Source of the DNA: Coriolopsis trogii | Lineage: Eukaryota > Basidiomycota > Agaricomycetes > Polyporales > Polyporaceae | Length of the DNA: 64,000 nt | Assembly: GCA_020543525.1 (NCBI GenBank) | Contig: JAHYIO010000003.1 | Span: 1,984,001-2,048,000 of the forward strand | Direction of reading: 5' to 3' | Shown: positions 1 through 9,616 of the stretch, piece after piece | Layout of the letters: each line of letters starts with the position of its first letter | Position numbering within the stretch: the stretch's first letter is position 1 | Made by a program: the position numbers and the translations under genes | Notes under the pieces: model-generated | Database searches by the model: none | Seen by the model: only the letters and a program-made list of their open reading frames with translations | What the model was told of the DNA's origin: nothing

Positions 1-275
1 TATATGGTTGGAGTGTGATGCGGTTTTCGGCCCTAAGAAATCCCTCGTGGTGGTATGTGCCCTTACCCTTGTGAAACTAGCGAACTCACGTTGATCACTT
101 CACGCCGCAGAAACTCCAGGAAGTGAAAGACGAGGCGGAGACCCGGAAGCGCGGGTTCCTGAAGGGCGACTCGTTCAAGCTTGTTCAGCGTGATATCATC
201 CTTGTTCCCGAGACGAAGGCAGTTGAGACATTCAAGGCGAACGCAGAAGCGGCAGCAAAGAACGCGGTTGCATGA
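1..275 (+). CDS. 3' end of an unidentified gene (5' truncated by the window)
   Basis: Two exons are visible: 1-52 and 111-275, with a GTATGT...GCCGCAG intron at 53-110. The joined frame stays open to TGA at 273-275. It reads a hydrophobic/aromatic stretch followed by a charged, Lys/Glu-rich tail that ends in an alanine-rich segment (AAAKNAVA). The splice phase is 0 and a branch-like CTCAC lies about 25 nt before the acceptor. No family is recognised from this short tail and the start lies outside the window, so no function is proposed. Confidence 0.6.
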
Positions 276-671
276 ACGGATCAGGACAGCTTTGTAACAC
301 CTGTGTATAGTAGCGATGAGCACCCTTGAATTGTTTGTGCTTGTGCGTCTCGTGTTTGCCTGCCGGATCGCACGCTATTGTGGGGCGCATGTTTGTCTGC
401 CTTAGTGAATCAAACAAGAATCAAAGACGGGCAGCTATCTGGGCAGGTGGTGATAGCACGGACAGGTGTGGGCCCACAGGATGGTGGCCGGGCGATGGGG
501 ATTGGTGGAGGTGCAGTGAACGGCGTTAGCCGAGGACGCGTGTTTACCTCGTTGCCTGCAGTATACACAAGGATCTGGCGCATCGTTCGCGTTCTCCTCT
601 ATCTCTCCCCCTCCCCTTCACACCCCTCTCTCTCCCGGAGCAAGAGCTCGCTGGACACTGCGATCGCTGGC
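276..671. other. Intergenic / 5' leader before the EDC4-like gene
   Basis: No supported gene. The last ~80 bases before the ATG are strongly pyrimidine-rich (CTCTCCCCCTCCCC type), which is common just upstream of fungal start sites. The terminator of the upstream gene and the promoter of the EDC4-like gene must lie here, but no distinct TATA box was seen. Confidence 0.4.
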
Positions 672-3600
672 ATGGATCCCATCAACACCAGAGATAACGT
701 CTTTTCGCGCGGCCCCGCCACCCCACCCCCAGGCCCCGCCGCCGGCCAGTCATTCCAGGTCCTTCCCGCCCTCACAAACGAGCCCCATGTCTCCCCAGTC
801 CCCTCTCAACGCGAACCTGCTCAACAAAGCACGGCGCAATCTGAACTTGAGTCTCTCTTCCATGGTCTCAGTGCCACTTCCGCTTCCCATGTAAGCCCGC
901 AGCCGAGCATCGCGAGCGCAAACAATATCTATCAGGGCCCCCAGGAGCAACCGCACTCTGGGCCTGCAACCCCAGCGTCCGGGCACGCTGGTTCCATTTC
1001 TTCCAACATCTCTGGTCCCAGCAACCAGCAGTCTGCGGAGCGGCAAAACGCCCTCCTCTCTCTTCTCGGCGCTGTCGCGTCCCCCTCTTCAAACCCTCAA
1101 CCCATGCCGCCAATGGGTCCCGTGCAACCACAGCAGGTGCCCACGCCTCCGGGCTCTGCGCCTAGGCCGAGCATGACGAACAGCGAGTCGCAGGGCAAGT
1201 TGTTGTTGGAGCAGTTGATGTCCGGGTGAGTGCCACAGTTCAGATCTCCGTGCAGTGGTCGCTGCAGGACTACTTCTGGAATCAATTGTGTTCTTGTGGA
1301 CGTGGTCGATATTGCCATGCAAATCGCGGCTTTTTTTGCTTCGGTATTTCCGCACATGTGCTACTGCCCACACTTGTCAACACGGCAGCCGATGGCTTGT
1401 CTTCCCTACGTGGGGTTATGCCAGCGACTTCATGTAGTTGATTTGCATGAATGTTCACAGTGCCGTTGGCGAACAGTTTTTTCTTGAATCTGATGTTACA
1501 TGGAATGTATTCAATTCTTACTCCTATCCTTGCAGTGCGCACAGGCACCCTCAATCAGAGGCCCAACAACCGAATTCGTCGCTTCCGCCTCCGGGTCCTC
1601 AGTCGTCTTACGTTCCACAATCCGCCGAGCAGCCGCACCATGACGAGTACGCCGTTCCGCCACAGGAGCTCTACTCACACGAGCGCGAGAGCCCCTCTGG
1701 TATGCACATGCCACAAGACTCACAGCAGCGTGCACCGTCCCCCGCTCGTCGATCTCTGTTTGATTTCGTTTCTCCTTTTGACGCTCTCACCAACACCAAC
1801 ACGAATACCGGTGCTAAGAGGAAGCAGCAGCAGCAGTCTCCCCAGCCCGCACCATCTTCCGATGACCCCTCTTCTTGGAATCCTTTGACCATCGACCCAA
1901 AGCGCAAGTCCGTTGAGAATCTCATGGACCAACTCACGCGGGGACAGGCGCCCCAGCCGCAACCGATTCAGCCACCAGTCGCTCCTTACGATCCATACCA
2001 GATGGAGGAGCAGCCGCAGCAAGAGCATGTGCAGTCGATGAGAGCTGCGCGTCCCCTCCCTCCGCAGCCCATTCATCCGACTGGATCCCCGCGCTCGTCT
2101 CCGCCGAAACAGGCGAGCCAGCCCCCGCGCCAGCAGCGTCGCGCGGCGGATTCCCCGATTGGGTCGTCTGGCGCGCCGCAGGGTCCCTTCGGGAATAACT
2201 ATCGTGACAAGGAGAGTTCGCCTTTGCCCCAGCGTGGTAGCTATGAGACAAAGCGCAACGGTCCCAAGGGCAAGAACCCGAGCCCGACGTGAGTGAAGCT
2301 GTCATTCTAGCCTCGATATATATGATTTACTGAGATTGTCTGTAATCTAGTACTCAAACTCAGTCTATCGTCTTCGACGTCTCGTCGCCTCTCGATGAGA
2401 TCCAGGCACCACAGGACGCTGTGAAATCGACCGCTATTGCGCTTGTTAAGGTCGACTCCACTTTCCTCCCTGGTACAACCATTGGCGCTACTCAATGGGT
2501 CGCGTACGCAATGACCAAGGGTCGCGTCCGCGTTATCTCGCGCTCGAGCGGCGACAGGACCCTACTCACTCTTCCTCCCGCATTCCCGCCTACGACGTCG
2601 GTGAGCGATATGTCCGTGCATGGTAATCGTCTCGCTGGTGTCACTTCCGACGGCGGTTTCGTGGTTTGGGAGCTACCCGAGGTCATCACTGATGACGTTC
2701 CGTGCGTATATGCATTGTAATATCCTTCGTGAATTGTTGACCGACTCCTCTTTAATAGCGGACGGGTGATGCTCTGCGTCTATCCTGAGCACGGCATTGA
2801 GCCCCTCCATGCCGTCAAGTGGCACCCACAGCAGCCCGATCTCGTCTCGGTCGCGTCAGACACGAATGTGTTCCTCCTCAATATCGCTGACGCTGCGCAT
2901 GCCTTTGGAGGCGAGCCGATACCGCAGGCTGAGCTGCACCGCGTTGGTCAGATCTTCTCTGTGCCTTCTGTAAGTCGTCCGCTACGCTCTACATCGAGCA
3001 TACACTCACATCATATCAGCCGATTGTTGCTTTCGACTATGACCTGCCTCGTTCGGCACTGGCGACGATCTCCGAAGATTCCACGCTCACTATGTGGAAC
3101 ATCCGTGACAAGCTGCCGTTTTGGTCCCACAGAATCCGTGGCGATGAACGCCCTTCCTCCCTCACGTTCGTCGACGGCGGTGTTATCGTTGGCCGCAAGA
3201 ACGGGACGATCTTCCAGCTCTTGCCCATCATGGGCCGCAACGTTCTCTCGACGATCAGGTTCACGAACGGCGACCGCGAAGACCCGCAGATGTTCGGGCA
3301 TGCCAACTACGACTCGCGTATTCAGACGCTCTGGATTGCCAATAACAGGCGCGACAGTATGATCGCCTTCAGGCTCAACTTCGATGTCGGTGCACCATCA
3401 CCCGGCGGCGAGGACGGCGGGCGTGTCGCCTACTTTGACCAAGTTGTTGAGTTCAGCGGTCCTAAGCCGACCATCCACTTCGTGATCTTGACCGCCGATG
3501 CCGATCCTCACGGTGATGAAGCGCACGCTGCTTGTGTCGCCGCGAAACTCCCGCCGGGCGAGCTTGCCTTGGTCGCGTTCTCTGTGCACTCGACCGGCGT

Positions 3601-5604
3601 GGACCAGGTTTTGATCAGGAAGGAGTGGTACAACACGGCCTTCAACCAAGCCCATGCGCGCTACCCGGCTTACCACCCTGCTCAGCTGCCTCCGATCGAG
3701 CTCAAGTCGCAGCGTCAGCTCCCGCCTGGGGTGTCCGGTCAATTCAACCAGCCCTCAGCCGGTCCCTCCCCAATCAACGTTCCGCTTCCGCGAGCGAAGA
3801 CGCCTCCTTCCGAAGAAGTCGAGGCCGAGGCGCCCCGAGAGGAGGGCGGTCGTGTACGTGAGCCAAAGGGCAAGGGTCCAAAGGGCAAGAACGTCGGCTG
3901 GAAAGACGGCAAGGACTCCGAGAGGGAGCGGGCAGAGAGAAAGGCCGAGGGCGACCTCAACGCCGATGTAAGTGCCGCGCTCACGAAGGAGATCAAGAAA
4001 TCCGAGGAGAGCTTGCACACTCGTCTGGGCCGCCTTATCACCAAGGAGCTTGATAAGCAGCGTAAGTGTTTTCCCAATAGCTCTGTACTCCTCCCGTACA
4101 GTCATGACTGACGCACGGGCAGATCAACGCCTCGAGGAGGTCCGCCAGAGCGAGCAGGCTGCCGACTTCGTTCGCCAGGAGAAGATACTGAAGCTCATCT
4201 CTACCGAGCTGACGAAGAACACGACCCGCGTCGTCGAGATGGCCGTGAAGGCAGAAGTGCAGAACTCGGTGCTTCCGTCGCTCGAGAACATCACCAAGCA
4301 GGAGGTCAAGGCCGCGCTGAGCAACCAGATCGCAAAGGGCGTCACCGAAGCCATGAAAATGGTGAGGACGCCGTGTCACTGGTGTGCATGTGTTTCTATA
4401 CTCATTTGACCCTGTCCACAGGCTCTGCCCAACGAGATTGAGCGTGTGCTTATCCGTCCAGAGATGGCGCAGCAGGTTGCGCGCGCATTCTCGGCGTCTG
4501 TTGGTTCTGTTATCGAGCGACAGGTGAAGGAGAGTATCTCCAAGAACCTAGTCCCTACATCCGCCATGCACCAAGAGCTGTCGCGTGAGGTCCGTTCAGA
4601 GATCTTGAGCCTGAAGAAGGAAGTGCTTGCTTGGCAAACTGAAGCAATGCGCGGGCAGGAGGTACGTCTTGTGGCTGTCGGTCAATACAGTGGCACTCAC
4701 GTTCCTATCATAGTCCGTCATCCGCGACCTGGAGCAGTCGGTTCGCATGCTCTCAGATCAAGTCAAGTACCTCATGAATCACCCCGCACCCAACTATGGC
4801 CATATGCAGAGCCGTGGTTCCCCAGGACCGTCGAGCGCTGGCTTGGTGCCGTCCGCACAAAACCTGTCTCAACTTCTCCGTCAACCCAATATGGGCCCTA
4901 TGCCCCAGCCCTCCGGCTACCAATCCCACAACTTCCAGCAACCGCCCCCTCAGAGTCAACCTCCCATGCACCCATCGTGGTTCAATTCGAACATTGCGGC
5001 ACCTCAAGCTTCTCACCCCGCGGCACCTCCGCCAATTCCCCAGCAGCAGGCCCTGCCTCGCGCGACTCCCCCAGCTTCTGGACAGCCGGAGGAGTGGGAC
5101 GATGCTTACCTTGCAGTCCTGGGCTCTCAGGACACGCGACAGCTCCGTGAATTGCTCGCTCGGTCGAACCCGGAGGTCGTGATGCCCCTGAACGGTCCCA
5201 GTCCCCTTTCGCAAGCTGTCATGTTGACACTTGTGCACCGAGTATGTGGTAGTGTCTACCTTCTTTGGGAACGGCAGCTAAATGTATCTGTTTAGTTGTC
5301 CACCATCCTTGGTGAGACTCCGCCGGTCGACGAGTCGTTCAAGATTATCGTGTGGTGGCTGCAGCGGGCAGCAACTGCGCTCAACACTACCGTATGTTCC
5401 TCTACTCTGCGCTCGCGACGTGGACGTTGACATTCCGTGCTATAGGACCCCCTTATTTCCCCCTACGTCGCGCGCGTCATGCCCAACGTCCAGCAGATGT
5501 TGAACACGACGAAGCAGCGTCTCGCCATCATTCCCGGTCCGCCGATTGAAGCTACTCGCACGATCAGCGACATCCAGGACATTCTCAACCGAAAGCCGAT
5601 ATGA
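672..5604 (+). CDS. EDC4: EDC4/Ge-1-like mRNA decapping scaffold, WD40 plus C-terminal helical domain
   Basis: Ten exons: 672-1225, 1536-2288, 2351-2701, 2759-2969, 3020-4061, 4123-4361, 4422-4661, 4714-5241, 5296-5391, 5446-5604. All phases join, giving about 1390 residues. Layout: a Pro/Ser/Gln-rich disordered N-terminus (about 1-430), a degenerate WD40 propeller (about 430-790, with STLTMWNIRDKLPFW), a Lys/Glu-rich linker, a coiled-coil segment, a second Pro-rich linker, and a C-terminal alpha-helical domain (DTRQLRELLARSNP, ending DIQDILNRKPI) typical of EDC4. In the family this cytoplasmic P-body protein bridges Dcp2 and its activators and Xrn1. The identification rests on overall architecture and C-terminal motifs. 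The ATG at 672 is the first in the long open first exon after a pyrimidine-rich leader. Intron 1 (310 nt) is much longer than the others. Confidence 0.85.
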
Positions 5605-7292
5605 GTACCTTCCAACTGTATCATATGCTCCTCGCCGTCTGCTTGTATGTTGTCAAGTCTGGCTACTGTTCTCCCCTCCGATATGTCTCTTGCAGTGCAT
5701 GAAAGTACATTATTATTTTTCTACACACATGCAGGGTTGCACCCTCTCCCCCACGCTTCCTTCTTCTGTCGCGCATGTTGACCCCGTTGAACGCCACGCT
5801 CATGCCCCCATGGCCTTACGAACCTTCATGATTACATAATTGGAAATAGTTGCCGCAATCCGCTTGCCTGGGCTCACGTTTCGGTCGTTGTCCGTTGTCG
5901 AAAATGTCTGTACTGTCGTGTTACTCTACATGTATCCGCAGCAATTCACTCAATCCTCTCAATCATTTCTCCTCTGCCCTTGACGGCAGCAGCTGGAAAG
6001 ACGCTAGAAGCATGGCTGTAGTTGCACGCGTCAAGTCGCCGATGTAGGATGGAAGTGGCCGTGACCACTGGCATATCATCTGACATCTTCGACGGGTTTG
6101 AGTTTAGATGTCCCCACGGCGTGCACAGGCCAGGTGTGATCCCCTTGACAAGCGGATCCGATGCAGGCTGTCCCTTTGCTTGGTAGATGCCGATAAGGGA
6201 CACGGAGTGGGGAGTGGAGGGGCCATGCCGGCAGGACTCATCCCTTTCCGACAAGGTTTCTTCGCAGGATGCAGGTCGTGCCAGGGCTTCAGTGCCATAG
6301 TTGTCTTGCACAATACGTGGATCGCACGCGGGAAGCGGAATCCAGTGACACCGTGTCCTTGTGGGGTCCTTGGGTATGGTCACTGGGTTGACCTGCAGGA
6401 CATGAGTTGAATCACAGCCACAGTTCGACGGCCCCTGGATCTGAGGGCGACAGTAGCGTAGGAGACAGCTATTGATTGTGGCGGAGCATTTAGTTGGAAA
6501 TAGCTCACTGGGTCCTTGGCCGTGTATCAGCATAGTTGATACCGCCCGAAGTCGATGTACTACGATGCAGCACGCCTTGACATCATGGGGGGTATAATGG
6601 TAGGAACTCCGTCCGGGTGAAGATGTTCGAGAGGCAAAAGTCCGTGCGATGCAACGATTCATGCAGTGGAACATGCCTCGCGGCATAGGAATGGTGATTC
6701 CTGCGCGCTACGGGGAGCCAGCGTGCCCCGATGCTTTGAAAGGTGCATGCCGGTATTCAGTCTAATACTGTCACGATAGGAAGAAATAGAAGGACTCGCC
6801 ATGATCCATCCAAGCTCAATCGTCCTATTCCAGTCAGGATCATGCCGGGGTAGTTGTTGTCCCGTTCCGAATTCCGAATTGCGAGGGGACGCCAGATGCA
6901 CTAGAGTCTCCTGGCTGAGGTCGCCAGAGCGAGACGCCTCGTCCCCACATGCTGTAAGGAGGACCGGCTTGTGGCAACAATGCCGTAGCACGCCGAGCTT
7001 TCGTTGCAGACCAGCGGCACCCATGATGCGCGGATGACGGCAACCGCTGACTATCCTGTCGCGCGAAGCTCCCATGCTGACCTGAGTTTGGAACTGCAAT
7101 GAGTGCCTGTAATTGGTGTCCATAAAAGCCCGCGAACTTACCTGGTTGCCTAATCGGGCCGGCGTGCAGTAACGTGTGCACGTGGTGTTCCCCATCAAGA
7201 CATATATAAGCCTGCGCATTTGGCAGAGGAGCCCTCAGAGTTTTTTCACCACTACCACATCTACTCGAACCAATTTCATCGCTGAACCGTCC
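5605..7292. other. Long intergenic region between EDC4 and the metallothionein
   Basis: About 1.7 kb with no gene I can support. Open frames exist on the minus strand (5946-6686 and 6659-7219). Their translations are Cys/His/Pro/Arg-rich without domain character and have no splice-consistent extension. The right end carries the metallothionein promoter: TATATAA at 7203-7209 and two metal-response-element-like cores at 7162-7168 and 7174-7180. Confidence 0.4.
7162..7209 (+). promoter_or_regulatory. Metallothionein promoter: TATA box and two MRE-like cores
   Basis: TATATAA lies at 7203-7209, 84-90 bases before the metallothionein ATG. On the minus strand 7162-7168 reads TGCACGC and 7174-7180 reads TGCACAC. 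Both match the degenerate metal-response core TGCRCNC. The cores are short and could occur by chance, and fungal metallothioneins are often driven by other copper regulators. The TATA call is firmer than the MRE call. Confidence 0.45.
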
Positions 7293-7525
7293 ATGATGTA
7301 CGCTGTGAGTATCTCATAGCAGCATGGATGCTCGCACTACTGCATTGTACTCACTGCTTATGAACGCGCCCCCTCATAGACCACTGACGCTCCCAAGAAC
7401 GCTGCCTGCGGCTCCAGCACCTGCAATTGTGGTGCTAAGTGAGTAAATTTCAATTGACCGCCCTGCACGTCACTCACGTCTCGGCATGTAGCTGCGGTTG
7501 CAAGGCCGACGAGTGCAAGTGCTGA
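7293..7525 (+). CDS. Metallothionein, 34 residues, three exons
   Basis: Exons 7293-7304 (ATG ATG TAC GCT), 7380-7438 and 7492-7525, with GTGAGT donors and TAG acceptors. The product starts MMYATTDAPKN and continues into a cysteine core, CNCGANCGCK, ending ECKC. Seven cysteines are arranged C-x4-C-x-C-x3-C-x-C-x4-C-x-C. The CxC pairs, the absence of His and aromatic residues in the core, and the tiny size are those of fungal copper/cadmium-binding metallothioneins such as the Neurospora protein. It should act in the cytosol as a thiol metal buffer. A TATA box about 90 bases upstream and MRE-like cores fit a metal-inducible gene. The second ATG could also be the start. Binding specificity (Cu versus Zn/Cd) cannot be read from the sequence. 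Confidence 0.88.
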
Positions 7526-7809
7526 ACGTTCGTTGCTTGCCGCGCGTTCCACCGATAGTCATACCATCGACTCTCACCTCGCCGCCTATTGTGGACGCAC
7601 ACTAGCTGTATCCGGCATGTAACATAGGTCATATGGTCGATGTTGTTTGTTTATCTGAAGCGCTGTGAATTGATAAGAAGTCATCCTTGCGTGTGTTATA
7701 TTTGGTGTGTGATAGTGCGAGAAGGTGGAAGGCCATCATGTGCAGACGATGAGGTGAGACTGTTCTGTAATCATACTATGTCATCCCCTGAGGAGACAAT
7801 ACATATACG

Positions 7810-9420
7810 CTATATAACATCAGTAGAATTATCTGCGGGTCCGAGGTGAGACCAAGGGCAGAGTATATACATGGGGCCAATGGACTTACACAGTTCGATG
7901 TATCGCTGCTTCCTGTCTGGATCCACCTCCTGAAGTCGGCCGAGCAACTCTGTACACTCGCGGTCAAGCTGCAGCTGTCCCGCGTGACCAACCAAGGAAC
8001 CATATCGCCTTAGCAGCAGCCTCTTGTAAAAGACTAGTGATTCCATGCACCCTGTCTCTCGCTCAATTAAATGGTCTCCGAGATACACACACTGAACTCA
8101 CATTTGCTGTCTGGCTGTTCGTCGAGCAGCTCCTGGATGGCCGCAATTTCTCTCTCAACAATGTCTCTGTCGTCGCCTACGCCCGGTCCGTCAATCGTTG
8201 AACGGGGTATTCAGGATGCAAACCGACCTGAGCCGATGAGCCATCGATGATATATCCAGACGCTCTGATCGTTGGGGTCAGTGTACATCGCGTTTTTGAC
8301 CAAATCGAACTCTGTTGTCGAGTTTAAGTCGTGAGGTTGCCTGTATCCCTGCCTAGGGGCTCACCCTCCTCAACGGACTTCATCTTGTCAAGCTTTCCGG
8401 AAGCCCAGAGAGAGGCCAGAACCTTCGAGCGCTGATGCCATGCGCTGAAGTTCGAGAAGTTGGCCTCGATCTTGCGTTTGGTGAACGCGAGCTCGCTGAG
8501 CTCAGAACGCTTGACAGGCATCATTTCTAGCACATATCTGCGGTAGTTCCAGGCCATGACTTGATGAAGTGGTCAGGCCGCTACTCGTATAACGACCTTT
8601 TGACGACGCACAGTTGCGAGAGTCGGCATCGAGCATCTTCTCGACTACAAAAAGTTCCTTGTTCCAGTACGACTGCCGCCATCCATGGGGGTCGCTATCC
8701 GAAGGCCCGTCTGGAACTTGTTGCAAACACCATTGGCGGTGGTTCCAGATCCAGTAAACCTTCGGATGTTGCTTCAGGAAGCTCGTGGTGAGAGATAGGT
8801 CGTCGGACAGAGCATCGTTGATTTGGGCGGGGGTACTATCAACCATGTAAGTAGTAGTATAGTATGGCGGTGAAATTAGACATATACCTGTTCGGGAAGA
8901 TACTCTGGAGAAGGATATGTCTGCGAAAGTTCCAGACTGTGTAGAACTCAGGGTTGACGTGCAGGAGTTTGGTAGTGAGGGCGAAGGACTCCTTGCCGTA
9001 GTCCTTGTCTTTCTTCTGTGAGGCGCGAGGTCCATATAAGCCGGTGAAGGAGGTACCCGCACAGAGACGACGCACTCTACGGAGGACCTCCCCGGTCAGA
9101 ATCTGGAATTCCAAGACTTTCGCCCGTTCTTTCTCCTTCTTCGCCGCTAGCGCATCCTTGGAGTATTTGACGCGTTGGACTCCGTGCTGTAGGGAGGTAA
9201 GCTGTGGATAGGACTAACACGGCGGATAAAGCAGCATGCTACCCAGGAGCGGCGGCAAATCGTAGGGTAGTACCGCTTGGTACCGTCTGACAGCCCGTTT
9301 ACCTCGTTTGGAGGCCACATCGCCGTAGAGGGAGACCCGTTAGTAATTGTCACACATAGAATTGCATGTTATTGCACCCTGCTTTGCCCGACGCGTAGAG
9401 TATGCGTGAGGACGTACCAT
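7810..9420 (-). CDS. BET4: Rab geranylgeranyltransferase alpha subunit (GGTase II alpha)
   Basis: Exons, read 9420 downwards: 9420-9418 (ATG only), 9186-8888, 8835-8612, 8559-8365, 8311-8228, 8176-8102, 8051-7890, 7832-7810; 354 residues. The protein begins MHGVQRVKYSKDA, the classical start of this family, and carries protein-prenyltransferase alpha repeats: YTVWNFRRHIL, YWIWNHRQWCL, FMAWNYRRYVLEMM, FSAWHQRSK, VWIYHRWLIG. With Bet2 and the Rab escort protein it attaches geranylgeranyl groups to C-terminal cysteines of Rab GTPases in the cytosol. The start codon alone forms the first coding exon (ATG|GTACGT), followed by a 231 nt intron. It is transcribed divergently from SYF1, whose ATG is 196 bp away. 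The repeat set distinguishes it from the farnesyltransferase alpha subunit only by the N-terminus and overall fit. Confidence 0.9.
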
Positions 9421-9616
9421 GGATGATGGCTTGTTCAGAGATAACCGCAGGTCGCCACAGACGCCCACAACGTGTGCGCGCACGATCGCGTCTGCGACAC
9501 GTGACGTGGGCGTGCGGCGACGTCGCGCTTGACGAGACTTGACGCTGAGCTCGCTGTTGTTCACCACGCTCTCCTCACCTCCTCGGCGTCGGTCCTCCTC
9601 GTCGACTGCCTCCAAA
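9421..9616. promoter_or_regulatory. Shared BET4/SYF1 divergent promoter
   Basis: Only 196 bp separate the start codons of the minus-strand BET4 gene and the plus-strand SYF1 gene, so both promoters and 5' UTRs must fit here. The segment is GC-rich with several CGTC/GACG and CACGTG-like words (for example GACACGTGACGTGG near 9497). No TATA box is visible on either strand, as expected for housekeeping genes. Confidence 0.6.

Noticed and set aside
5946..6686. A 246-codon minus-strand open frame between EDC4 and the metallothionein gene
   Set aside because: Translation is rich in Cys, His, Arg and Pro with no hydrophobic core or domain pattern, and no flanking splice sites extend it. It looks like chance openness in GC-rich DNA.
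6659..7219. A 186-codon minus-strand open frame next to the metallothionein promoter
   Set aside because: Same lack of protein-like composition, and it overlaps the TATA box of the metallothionein gene.
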